Below, piece after piece: positions 43,686-51,709 of a stretch of 64,000 nucleotides of DNA. Each line of letters opens with the position of its first letter. Positions within the stretch are counted from its first letter, which is position 1. A model generated the notes under the pieces. The model ran no database searches. It saw nothing but the letters and a program-made list of their open reading frames with translations, and had not been told where the DNA came from. A program made the position numbers and the translations under genes. This DNA is from Novilysobacter selenitireducens (GTDB lineage: Bacteria > Pseudomonadota > Gammaproteobacteria > Xanthomonadales > Xanthomonadaceae): contig NZ_JAINZW010000003.1 in NCBI RefSeq assembly GCF_020026895.1, positions 1 to 64,000 on the forward strand. Reading direction: 5' to 3'.

Positions 43686-43758
43686 CCCGCCCCCGCCCCC
43701 GCGCCCGTTACACTTGCCGCCACCTTTCCCACAGACCCGCACAGCACGGAGCAGCCCC

Positions 43759-44154
43759 ATGAGTGAGATCCCCGGCGACCTGAAGTTCATGAAGTCCCAC
43801 GAGTGGGCTCGCGTCGAAGGCGACGGCAAGGTGACCGTCGGCATTTCCGACCACGCCCAGGGCCTGCTCGGTGACCTCGTGTACGTGGAGCTGCCGAACG
43901 TCGGCGACCGCGTCGAGGCCGGCAACGCCTGTGCGGTGGTGGAGTCGGTCAAGGCCGCCTCTGACGTGTACGCGCCCGTCAGCGGCACCGTCACCGAGGT
44001 CAACGCGGCACTCGCCGACAAGCCCGAGACGATCAACGAGGACGCCTACGGCGAAGGGTGGTTGTTCACCCTGGATATCGAGGAGCCCGACCAGCTCAAG
44101 GAACTGCTCGGCCCGGACGACTATGCCGAACTGCTCGAGGAAGACGACCACTGA
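43759..44154 (+). CDS. gcvH: Glycine cleavage H protein (lipoyl carrier) GcvH
   Basis: GcvH carries the aminomethyl group on lipoate between GcvP, GcvT and dihydrolipoamide dehydrogenase. The 131-residue protein has the lipoylated Lys65 in [19 protein letters not shown]. Family features include YTKSHEWAR-like [32 protein letters not shown] and the acidic end [10 protein letters not shown]. It follows gcvT on the same strand and ends at a strong terminator. GGAG precedes the ATG. Confidence 0.97.
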   Translation: MSEIPGDLKFMKSHEWARVEGDGKVTVGISDHAQGLLGDLVYVELPNVGDRVEAGNACAVVESVKAASDVYAPVSGTVTEVNAALADKPETINEDAYGEGWLFTLDIEEPDQLKELLGPDDYAELLEEDDH

Positions 44155-44180
44155 GTTCGTGCTTCCGGATTGATCCCCGA

Positions 44181-44211
44181 CCGGCCGCCCAGTGCGGCCG
44201 GTTTTTTTTTT
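44181..44211 (+). terminator. Rho-independent terminator of gcvT-gcvH
   Basis: CCGGCCGC pairs with GCGGCCGG around a short CCAGT loop and is followed by a run of ten T. It lies 26 bases after the gcvH stop. Confidence 0.95.
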
Positions 44212-44622
44212 GGGTAGTGCCGGTCGATGCAAACGCGGGTGTGGTGCGTGCAATGAGGCGTGCATCGCTCCGTCGGTTACGCGCGCCGGCGTCGATCGGC
44301 CGCGCCCGATGCCTGCGCAATTTTCGCGCAAAACCGCTTGTGCGCCGCGAAAACCGGCGTGCATGTCTGTATCGGCGACTCCCGCGTTGGGTATCCCGAC
44401 GGGGAAGTTGCCCACCACCGGGGTGGCGAAAAAATAGCCAGCCGATAATGTGGTCAATAATTGTCCAACGCTCTACAGACATTGGAAATAAAGGCCCGTA
44501 GCGTTTCCTGTGTTTGCGAAGTGTCCATGCGCCGGGTAATGAAAAACGCACGCGTGGTGCAACGGGCGGGATGCCCGCTTGCGGGTGCGGGACAGGCGCC
44601 AGGAAAAAGTCACGCTTGCTTG

Positions 44623-44651
44623 TTGACACCCAGAAAAGCCGTGATTAGGTT
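44623..44651 (+). promoter_or_regulatory. Candidate sigma-70 promoter for a small RNA
   Basis: A perfect -35 TTGACA (44623-44628), 17 bases, then TAGGTT (44646-44651), a weak -10 matching three of six consensus positions. No reading frame with family features follows, but a terminator lies about 220 bases downstream. Confidence 0.45.
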
Positions 44652-44657
44652 TCGCGC

Positions 44658-44876
44658 AGCAGACGGATCCCGCGGAAGCGAGTGATACAAGACAACGCGA
44701 CAACGCGCGGTACGAAATCGAACTCCGCCCGGACATTCAAAACGGTGGACGTGGGCGTTCTGCCCCCTTCGAAAAAGTCCGCCAGCGTCCGGCAGGTCGC
44801 GATGGCATCGACGCCCACCGTTCTGCACGATTTCCAATTCCAGACCCGGTTCGCCCATGAGGCGGTCCGGGTTTTT
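44658..44876 (+). ncRNA. Candidate small non-coding RNA
   Basis: A stretch of about 219 bases lies between the candidate promoter and a rho-independent terminator. Its folding includes a long-range helix ACGGTGG / CCACCGT (left arm near 44740, right arm near 44814). A tandem GACAACGC duplication is near the start. It does not match tmRNA, RNase P RNA, 6S or SRP RNA as far as I can see. The role is unknown. Confidence 0.4.
44843..44876 (+). terminator. Rho-independent terminator of the candidate small RNA
   Basis: ACCCGG (44844-44849) pairs with CCGGGT (44867-44872), with further CGCC/GGCG pairing inside around CATGA, followed by TTTTTG. Confidence 0.85.
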
Positions 44877-45040
44877 GTTTGCCGCACCGCCCGCTGGGCC
44901 GGTGCCGCCACGCCGCATGCGGCGTGGGCACGATCCGCTCCGACGCACCTTTATGCGTCGGCGGTTGGCTGCGGGCTTGCCCGCGGCAATGGTTGTACTG
45001 GGCCGTACACCCCGATAGACCACTGACGAGGAGCCATCCC

Positions 45041-45598
45041 ATGGCCATGAAGAAAGCTGCGAAGAAGAAACCCGCCGCCAAGAAGGCGACGAAGAAGGCA
45101 GGTGCCAAGAAGGTCGCGAAGAAGTCCGCAGCCAAGAAGGCGACCGCCAAGAAGGCCACCGCCAAGAAGTCCGTGAAGAAGGCCGCCAAGAAGGTTGCCA
45201 AGCGTCCGGCCAAGAAGACGGCAAAGAAAGCGGTGAAGAAGACCACCCGCAAGACCGCCGCCAAGAAGGCGACCAAGAAGTCTGCTGCCAAGAAGACGGT
45301 GAAGAAGACCGCCAAGCGTCCGGCCAAGAAGGCCGCCGCCAAGAAGACGGTGAAGAAGGCTTCCGCCAAGAAGACCGCCAAGAAGACCGCCAAGCGTCCG
45401 GCCAAGAAGGCCGCCGCCAAGAAGACGGTGAAGAAGGCTGCTGCCAAGAAGACCGCCAAGCGTCCGGCCAAGAAGGCCGCCGCCAAGAAGACGGTGAAGA
45501 AGGCTGCTGCCAAGAAGCCGGCCCGCAAGGCCGCCAAGCGTCCGTCCAAGAAGGCGGCGCCGACCGCGATGCCGGCCACCCCGGCACCGATGATCTAA
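45041..45598 (+). CDS. Histone H1-like lysine/alanine-rich protein
   Basis: A 185-residue, extremely basic protein made almost wholly of Lys, Ala, Thr, Val, Arg and Pro. Repeats of AKRPAKKAAAKKTVKKA fill it. KRPAKK starts at base positions 45200, 45314, 45392 and 45458, and KRPSKK at 45536. It resembles eukaryotic H1 C-terminal tails, Bordetella BpH1 and Pseudomonas AlgP, which bind and compact DNA. The end (APTAMPATPAPMI) is non-basic. GAGGAG precedes the ATG, with a second ATG six bases later. Repeat number is likely to vary between strains. A strong terminator follows. Confidence 0.9.
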   Translation: MAMKKAAKKKPAAKKATKKAGAKKVAKKSAAKKATAKKATAKKSVKKAAKKVAKRPAKKTAKKAVKKTTRKTAAKKATKKSAAKKTVKKTAKRPAKKAAAKKTVKKASAKKTAKKTAKRPAKKAAAKKTVKKAAAKKTAKRPAKKAAAKKTVKKAAAKKPARKAAKRPSKKAAPTAMPATPAPMI

Positions 45599-45631
45599 GC
45601 AAGACCCGATAACGGAACTGCTGTCATCCAG

Positions 45632-45668
45632 CCCCCTTCCCGCAGCCCAGGCGGGGAGGGGGTTTTTT
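45632..45668 (+). terminator. Strong rho-independent terminator after the H1-like gene
   Basis: CCCCCTTCCCGC pairs with GCGGGGAGGGGG (12 bp, one G-T wobble) and is followed by TTTTTT. The remaining 269 bases to the convergent hydrolase gene hold no convincing gene. Confidence 0.93.
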
Positions 45669-45937
45669 ATGGGCGGATGGATGTCGCCGGCGGCGAGTAC
45701 CAGCAGTCGGCCAGACACCAACGGAGGCCAGCACTCCGTAAAAGAATGGCGCAGGGAACTGGATTGGTCGGCGTGCTATGGCAACCAAGCAGCCGCTGAG
45801 GCTGCTCGAGCCATGCCTATGCCGAGAGCTGCCCGGAGCGCGCCGCCCGGGCAGGCGGACTTGTGTTGGTGTCCGACGTCGCGCGCGGCGATCATTCAAG
45901 CGGCTGCTCGCCGCTATCTCCCCACTCGGTGCGGACC

Positions 45938-47326
45938 TTACTCCGGCGAAGCGGTCGCGCGGCTGGCGTTGCTGCCCGGGTTCTCGCCGGGGCCGTTGTC
46001 GTAGTTGGACTGCACGTACAACGTGGCTTCTTCGAAGTCGACATCCAGCCACCGGTCGCCCGAGGGGACGCCGATCGCCTTGTCGAGGATGGTCGGCAGC
46101 AGGCCGGCCGGGACCGCACTCTCGCCATTCCACAGCACGGCCACGCCGAAGCCGCGCTCGGGCAGCATCGCGATCGCGCCGCGATACCCCTGCACCGCGC
46201 CGCCGTGGTAGACCAGCTGGTGGCCGGAATAGTCGTAGACGCGCCAGCCCAGGCCGTACCCGGCGCTGCTCAGGCGTTCGCGGCGCCACGCGGCACTGCG
46301 CATCTCACCCGGCGTCTGCACCAGTGGCGAATGCAGCGTGGCCAGCAGCGGTGCCGGCAACACGTCCGGGCGGTAGCCGGTCTGCGCGATCAACCACTGC
46401 GCCATGTCGCTGGCACTGGCATTGACGCCGGCAGCCGGTGCCACTTCGTAGTACGTGGGCTTGGGCGTCACCGACACCCAGCCACCGCGTGTGCGCACAT
46501 GCGGCCGCGCCCAGCTCGGACTGGCCTGGATCCCTTCCAGGCCGAGGCTGGCGTCGTTCATGCCAAGCGGCTTGAAGATGCGGCGCTGCACGGCCTGCGA
46601 GTAGAACGTGCCGGTGGCGGCGAACGCGACGTCACCGATCAGGCTGAAGGCGATGTTCTGGTACCCGTAGCACGTGCCGGGCTGGCAGCTCAGCGGCGCA
46701 TTGGCCAGGCGACGGGTCAGGGTGCGGTAGTCGACGTACTGCTCGAGGTCGCGGTCCAGGCTGTGGTGCCGCAGGCCGACGCGGTGGCTGAGCACGTCGG
46801 CGACGGTGATGCGGTCGGCGGCAGACGGGTCGCGCAGGCGGAAGTCGGGCAGGTACTGCGTGAGCTTGCTGTCCCAGCGAATGGAGCCATCGTTGACCAG
46901 GAGGCCGGCCAGCGTACCGGCGAAGCCCTTCGACAGCGACGCCAAGCGGAACACGGTATGCGCATCGACCGGCTCGGCCGCCTGCACGTCGGTGATGCCG
47001 TAGCCGCGGGCGGACAGTACGCGGCCGTTGTAGACGATCGCCATCGCCATGCCCGGCACGCGCTGGTCGGCGACCAGTTGCTGGGCGGCCGCCTCAAAGA
47101 AGCGCGGATCGAAGTCTTCGGCCAGCGGAATTTCGGGCTGCTTGACCGGGGCGGGCGCCGCGGGCGGCGCGGCATCCAGCGAGGTGGCCGACACCGTCGC
47201 CACCGTCGATGCATCGGCACCGGCGCCCGGTGTCTGCGCGGTGGATCCGAGGGTCAGGGTCAGGAGCAGAGTCGTCGCGCCAACACGCCAGTACGCGCGT
47301 TGCCGACGGGTCGCGTCGTCTTTCAT
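45938..47326 (-). CDS. Secreted serine hydrolase, class C beta-lactamase fold
   Basis: A 462-residue exported protein of the penicillin-binding/AmpC-like serine hydrolase family. A signal peptide (VGATTLLLTLTLGSTAQ) and a Pro/Ala linker precede the domain. The active-site SxxK is S130-LS-K133 in FRLASLSKGFAG. The second element is Y222-x-N224 in CYGYQNIAF. The third is a HGG in LVYHGGAVQGYR. Members include esterases, D-aminopeptidases and cell-wall enzymes; true beta-lactamase activity is not implied. The ATG at 47326 starts the signal peptide; the longer frame from 47413 runs over the LemA start. Confidence 0.88.
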   Translation of the reverse strand: MKDDATRRQRAYWRVGATTLLLTLTLGSTAQTPGAGADASTVATVSATSLDAAPPAAPAPVKQPEIPLAEDFDPRFFEAAAQQLVADQRVPGMAMAIVYNGRVLSARGYGITDVQAAEPVDAHTVFRLASLSKGFAGTLAGLLVNDGSIRWDSKLTQYLPDFRLRDPSAADRITVADVLSHRVGLRHHSLDRDLEQYVDYRTLTRRLANAPLSCQPGTCYGYQNIAFSLIGDVAFAATGTFYSQAVQRRIFKPLGMNDASLGLEGIQASPSWARPHVRTRGGWVSVTPKPTYYEVAPAAGVNASASDMAQWLIAQTGYRPDVLPAPLLATLHSPLVQTPGEMRSAAWRRERLSSAGYGLGWRVYDYSGHQLVYHGGAVQGYRGAIAMLPERGFGVAVLWNGESAVPAGLLPTILDKAIGVPSGDRWLDVDFEEATLYVQSNYDNGPGENPGSNASRATASPE

Positions 47327-47399
47327 GGGCTGCAAGGCCTGCGTATGCTGGACTCGCGATCGATCATAACGCCGATTTTCAGGGGATAGGGGAGCAATC

Positions 47400-47993
47400 A
47401 TGTTCAGCTTCATGATTTTGCTGGCATTCGTAGCGCTGGTCGTGGCGTGGCTGGTGGCGCTTTACAACGGGTTGGTGCGGTCGCGAAATGCGTACCAGAA
47501 CGCCTTCGCCCAGATCGACGTGCAACTGCAGCGCCGATTCGACCTGATCCCCAACCTGGTGGAAACCGCCAAGGCCTACCTGACCCACGAGCGCGAGACG
47601 CTTGAATCGGTGATTGCCGCCCGTGGTGCGGCCCAGGCGGGGCTCGCGGCGGCCAAGGCCAGCCCGGGCGACCCGGCGGCGATGGCCGAACTGTCCCGCT
47701 CGCAAGGGGCGCTCGACGGCATGCTCGGCCGCCTGATGGCGGTGGTGGAGGCCTACCCGGACCTCAAGGCCAACCAGAACATGATGCAGTTGTCGGAAGA
47801 GCTGACCAGCACCGAGAACCGCGTGGCGTTCGCGCGGCAGGCCTATAACGATTCGGTCATGGCTTACAACAACAAGCGCGAGGTGTTTCCGTCCAGCCTG
47901 GTCGCCGGCAACTTCGGCTTCAAGCCGGCGGCGTTGCTGGACATCCCGGCCGACCGCGCGCAGGTGCGCGAGGCGCCGAAGGTCCAGTTCTGA
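47400..47993 (+). CDS. LemA-family membrane protein
   Basis: A 197-residue LemA protein. It has one N-terminal helix (MILLAFVALVVAWLVALYNG), then the conserved LVRSRNAYQNAFAQIDVQLQ and RRFDLIPNLVETAKAYLTHE, and a coiled four-helix domain ending with FGFKPAALLDIPADRAQ. LemA proteins are membrane-anchored with unclear function. They are very often encoded next to M48 metallopeptidases or TPM-domain proteins. Here an M48 gene follows 42 bases downstream. Confidence 0.95.
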   Translation: MFSFMILLAFVALVVAWLVALYNGLVRSRNAYQNAFAQIDVQLQRRFDLIPNLVETAKAYLTHERETLESVIAARGAAQAGLAAAKASPGDPAAMAELSRSQGALDGMLGRLMAVVEAYPDLKANQNMMQLSEELTSTENRVAFARQAYNDSVMAYNNKREVFPSSLVAGNFGFKPAALLDIPADRAQVREAPKVQF

Positions 47994-48035
47994 TCCGGGC
48001 GGCGTGACGCGTCGCGCGGCGGTGGGGGACCGTCG

Positions 48036-49943
48036 ATGAACTTCTTCGAACACCAGGCACAAGCGCGCCGGGATTCCACGCGTCTGGTCGTGCTGTTCGC
48101 GCTGGCGGTGCTGGGCATCGTGGTCGCGGTAAACCTGGTCGTGGCGCTCGTGGCGGGGGCGCGTCCCGGCGTGATGGCGGCGGCCAGCATCGGCACGTTG
48201 CTGGTGATTGGGCTGGGCTCGCTCTACCGGATGGCGACGTTGCGCGGTGGTGGCGACGCGGTGGCCCTGCAGCAGGGCGGCGTACCCGTAGCGATGGACG
48301 CGACCGATGCCAACGCGCGCCGGCTGTTGAATGTCGTCGAGGAAGTCGCGATCGCCTCGGGCGTGCCGGTGCCGCGGGTGTACGTGCTCGAACACGAAGC
48401 GGGCATCAACGCGTTCGCCGCCGGTTACTCGCCGTCCGACGCGGTCATCGCGGTGACCCGCGGCGCGCTGGACCGCTTGAACCGCGACGAGTTGCAAGGC
48501 GTGGTCGCGCACGAGTTCAGCCACATCCTCAACGGTGACATGCGGCTCAACATCCGCCTGATGGGGGTGCTGTTCGGCATCCTCATGCTGGGCGTTGTCG
48601 GCCGAAAGGTGCTGGTACACGGGGGGCTCGGGTCACGCCGCACCAGCGCCGGACTGCCGATCCTGGCCGGTGCCGTGGTGGCGATGCTGATCGGCTACGT
48701 CGGGCTGTTCTTCGGTCGGCTGATCAAGGCCGGCGTCAGCCGCAGCCGCGAGCGGCTGGCCGACGCGTCGGCGGTGCAGTTCACCCGGCAGACGTCGGGC
48801 CTGGCGGGCGCGCTCAAGAAGATCGGCGGTCTGCACGATGGCGCACGCATGTCGGACGCCGGCCAGGCCGAAGAGGTCAGCCACATGCTGTTCAGCGATG
48901 GCGTCGGCTACGCCGGCCGGACGTTGGGGCGTTGGTTCGCCACGCATCCCGACCTGGTGGAGCGCATCCGCGCGCTGGAGCCCGGCTTCGATGCCGATGA
49001 GCTGGAGCGGCTGCAACGCCAGTGGATGGTCACGCCACCGCAGGGCCTGGACGAGGACCTGCGACTCGGCTTGGCGGCGCCGACCCACGGGCCGCTGCCG
49101 CCGCCCGGCAGCGAGCGCAGCCTCACGCCGCCGATGGTGGTGGCGCAGGTCGCCCACCCCGGCGCCGACGATTACCGTCGCGCCGACGCCATCGCCGCCG
49201 GCTTCCCCGAGGCGCTGCGACGCATGGCCGCCCAGCGCGAGGGCGTGGTGCCGCTGGTGCTCGGCCTGTTGCTCGACGGGGCGTCGGACATTGCCGGTCT
49301 ACAGCGCACCGAGATCGCCGCGCGCATGGGCGAGGCGGTCGCGGATGCAGTGGAGCGGACGCATCGCCGACACCTCGCCACGTTGCACCCTGCGCTGCGC
49401 CTGCCCCTGGCGACGCTGGCGTTCCCGGTGCTCCGGCTGCGACCGCGCCCGGAGCTGGAGCGCTTCATGGACACCGTGCACGCGATGACTTTCGCCGATG
49501 GGCGGGTGTCGCTGTTCGAGTACTGCCTCGGCCGCCTGCTGACCGTGCAGGTGCGCGAATCGCTCGACCCGTCGCGGCACGCGCGCACGGGGCGGACCAA
49601 GCCGCAGGCGGTGCAGCGCGAGATCGCCCTGTTGCTCGCGGTCGTCGCGCACGCGGGCCATGCGGAGATGGCCCGCGGCCGGCACGCCTATCTGGCGGCG
49701 CTGCACCACATGCTGCCCGATGCGCACATCGCCTACGCGCCGCCCGCAGCCGGCGTCACTGCACTGGATGGGGCCTGGGACGCGCTGGACCGGCTCGACC
49801 CGCTGGCCAAGCAGCACCTGGTGGAAGCGGTGACGCTGGCGACGTTGCACGACGGACGCATCAGCCTGGCCGAGGCGGAGCTGCTCAGGACCGTGTGCGG
49901 CGTGCTGCATTGCCCGCTGCCGCCGACGCTCGAAAGCGTCTGA
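48036..49943 (+). CDS. Large M48 (HtpX-like) metallopeptidase with C-terminal extension
   Basis: A 635-residue membrane protease. The zinc motif is H159-E-x-x-H163 in VVAHEFSHILNGDM, with the third ligand probably Glu239 in SRERLADASAV. Hydrophobic helices lie at about 18-40 and 48-66 and two more at 175-230. HtpX is about 290 residues; here a further 330 follow. The last 100 (ALLLAVVAHAGHAEMARG, LHDGRISLAEAELLRTVCGV) look like a TerB-type helical domain. It forms an operon with lemA. A role in membrane protein quality control is inferred. Confidence 0.88.
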   Translation: MNFFEHQAQARRDSTRLVVLFALAVLGIVVAVNLVVALVAGARPGVMAAASIGTLLVIGLGSLYRMATLRGGGDAVALQQGGVPVAMDATDANARRLLNVVEEVAIASGVPVPRVYVLEHEAGINAFAAGYSPSDAVIAVTRGALDRLNRDELQGVVAHEFSHILNGDMRLNIRLMGVLFGILMLGVVGRKVLVHGGLGSRRTSAGLPILAGAVVAMLIGYVGLFFGRLIKAGVSRSRERLADASAVQFTRQTSGLAGALKKIGGLHDGARMSDAGQAEEVSHMLFSDGVGYAGRTLGRWFATHPDLVERIRALEPGFDADELERLQRQWMVTPPQGLDEDLRLGLAAPTHGPLPPPGSERSLTPPMVVAQVAHPGADDYRRADAIAAGFPEALRRMAAQREGVVPLVLGLLLDGASDIAGLQRTEIAARMGEAVADAVERTHRRHLATLHPALRLPLATLAFPVLRLRPRPELERFMDTVHAMTFADGRVSLFEYCLGRLLTVQVRESLDPSRHARTGRTKPQAVQREIALLLAVVAHAGHAEMARGRHAYLAALHHMLPDAHIAYAPPAAGVTALDGAWDALDRLDPLAKQHLVEAVTLATLHDGRISLAEAELLRTVCGVLHCPLPPTLESV

Positions 49944-49946
49944 GGG

Positions 49947-51551
49947 CTACGACAGCGGCGTGATGCCGCGGATAAGGTCCGACGCACGCTCGGCAATCAT
50001 CACCGTCGGTGCGTGCGTATTGCCGCCGATCAGCGTCGGCATCACCGACGCGTCGACCACGCGCAGCCCTTCGACGCCGCGGACGCGCAATTGCGGGTCG
50101 ACGACCGCGTCCGTATCCGACCCCATCCTGCAGGTGCCGACCGGGTGGTAGACGGTGTCGGCCTTGGCGCGGATGAAGTTGACCAGCTCGGCGTCGGTCA
50201 GTCCGTCGCGCGCCGGGAAGATCGGCGCGCCGCGCACGGCGTCGAACGCACCCTGCGCCAGCACGTCGCGCGAGACCTTTGCGCATTCCACCATCATGCG
50301 GAGGTCGAAGCCCTCCGGGTCGCCGAGGTAGTTCGCCTCGATGCGCGGCTTGTCGGACGCGCGTCCGCTGGCCAGGGTAATGCGGCCCCGGCTGCGGGGC
50401 CGCAGCGCGCAGGCATGCACGGTGTAGCCGTCGCCGGGCAGGCGGTGGCGGCCGTGGTCGTCGAGCATGGCCGGCACGAAGTGCAGCTGGATGTCGGGAC
50501 GCGCGTCGGGTGCCAGCGGCGAGCGCACGAAGGCGCCGGCCTCGGCGATGTTGCTGGTGCCCGGGCCGCGACGCCCGCGCAGGTAGTAGTCGAACGCTAC
50601 CGGCAGGTCGCCCACGCGGTCGTAGGTCAGCCGCTGCGTGGAATGCCGCAGGGTGCAGATGTCGAGGTGGTCCTGCAGGTTCGCGCCGACCTGGTCGCTG
50701 TCGGCCACGACCTCGATGCCGTGCCGGCGCAGCGTTGCCGCCGGGCCGATGCCCGACAGCATCAGCAACTGCGGCGAGTTGATCGCGCCACCGCACAGCA
50801 GCACCTCGCGCGCGGCCGGCTGGTGGAACGCGCGGCCGCCGGCGGTATAGACCACTCCGTCCGCACGCGGCGTTCCGCCGGCGCGGCTGAAGGTGATGCG
50901 CGAGACATGCGCGCCGGTCACCACCTGCAGGTTGTCGCGCCGCCGCGCCGGCTTGAGGTAGGCCGATGCGGATGACCAGCGCACCCCGTCCTTCTGCGTC
51001 ACCTGGTAGAGGCCGAACCCGGCTTGCGACGCGCCATTGAAGTCGTCGTTGGCGTCGAAGCCCGCCTGCGTCCCGGCCTCGACGAACATCCGCGACAAGG
51101 GGTTGACGTGGCGCAGGTCCGAGACGTGCATCGGCCCGTCGCCGCCGTGCAGCGCGTCCGCTCCCCGCGTGTTGCATTCGGCCCGGCGGAAGTAGGGCAG
51201 CACGCTCGACCAGTCCCAGCCGTCCGCGCCCTCAGTAGCCCATCCGTCGTAGTCGGCGGGCACGCCGCGCACGTAGCACATGGCGTTGATCGAACTCGAA
51301 CCGCCCAGCACCTTGCCGCGTGGCCACCACAGCACGCGGTTGTCGAGGTTCGGCTCCGGTGCGGTGTGGTAATTCCAGTTGACCGACTTGAGGTTGACCA
51401 GCTTGGCGATGCCGGCCGGCATGTGGATGTAGGGGTGCCAGTCGCGCGGCCCGGCTTCCAGCAGCAGCACGCTTACATCGGCGTCCTGCGACAACCGGTT
51501 GGCCAGTACACAGCCGGCCGAGCCGGCGCCGATGATGATGTAGTCGAACAC
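49947..51551 (-). CDS. GMC oxidoreductase (choline/alcohol dehydrogenase type)
   Basis: A 534-residue FAD-dependent GMC oxidoreductase. It begins with the ADP-binding motif FDYIIIGAGSAGCVLANRLS. The GMC signatures are WPRGKVLGGSSSINAM and VLLCGGAINSPQLLMLSGIG. The catalytic pair is in YHPVGTCRMG and GGNTHAPTVMIAERASD. A GTG at 51551 with GGGGAC upstream is chosen because the FAD motif starts there, as in family members; an ATG about 40 codons upstream is possible. BetA-like enzymes oxidise choline, but no betaine aldehyde dehydrogenase gene is adjacent, so the substrate is open. Confidence 0.9.
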   Translation of the reverse strand: MFDYIIIGAGSAGCVLANRLSQDADVSVLLLEAGPRDWHPYIHMPAGIAKLVNLKSVNWNYHTAPEPNLDNRVLWWPRGKVLGGSSSINAMCYVRGVPADYDGWATEGADGWDWSSVLPYFRRAECNTRGADALHGGDGPMHVSDLRHVNPLSRMFVEAGTQAGFDANDDFNGASQAGFGLYQVTQKDGVRWSSASAYLKPARRRDNLQVVTGAHVSRITFSRAGGTPRADGVVYTAGGRAFHQPAAREVLLCGGAINSPQLLMLSGIGPAATLRRHGIEVVADSDQVGANLQDHLDICTLRHSTQRLTYDRVGDLPVAFDYYLRGRRGPGTSNIAEAGAFVRSPLAPDARPDIQLHFVPAMLDDHGRHRLPGDGYTVHACALRPRSRGRITLASGRASDKPRIEANYLGDPEGFDLRMMVECAKVSRDVLAQGAFDAVRGAPIFPARDGLTDAELVNFIRAKADTVYHPVGTCRMGSDTDAVVDPQLRVRGVEGLRVVDASVMPTLIGGNTHAPTVMIAERASDLIRGITPLS

Positions 51552-51709
51552 GTTGTCCGTCCCCGGTGCCCGGAGCCGGGCGCACCCAGCGAGGCTAGTC
51601 CAATCCACGGCGCTGGCAATAGCCGGGTTCCAGCGGCGTCCCGGTGGTGGCGGGGCCATCGCCATTGGGCTACCGTGCCGGCCGTCCCGCCGCCCTCGAG
51701 CCCGTGCCC

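Larger units (their letters stand above)
44212..45040. other. Gene-free 0.8 kb interval
   Basis: No convincing gene is seen in these 829 bases; short frames on both strands lack family features. The part at 44428-44500 is more AT-rich than its surroundings and may hold a promoter. A promoter-to-terminator unit at 44623-44876 is listed separately as a candidate small RNA. A strong GTGCC-GC-CACGCCGC / GCGGCGTG-GGCAC hairpin lies at 44901-44931. Further hairpins follow before the H1-like gene (GACGCA/TGCGTC near 44938, GCGGGC/GCCCGC near 44978). Confidence 0.7.

Noticed and set aside
44096-44629. Minus-strand 177-codon frame between gcvH and the H1-like gene
   Set aside because: Overlaps the gcvH end and its terminator, and has low-complexity Arg-rich composition.
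44658-44876. 6S RNA, tmRNA or RNase P RNA identity for the candidate small RNA
   Set aside because: None of the conserved cores of these RNAs could be found; kept only as an unassigned candidate.
44461-45026. Short plus-strand frames upstream of the H1-like gene (44461-44685 and 44682-45026)
   Set aside because: No Shine-Dalgarno, no recognisable domain, and the second frame runs through a rho-independent terminator.
45669-46004. Plus-strand 111-codon frame after the H1-like gene
   Set aside because: No domain, and it overlaps the 3' end of the convergent serine hydrolase.
45938-47326. True class C beta-lactamase
   Set aside because: The SxxK and YxN motifs are shared by many esterases and peptidases of this fold, and the C-terminal KTG is replaced by HGG.
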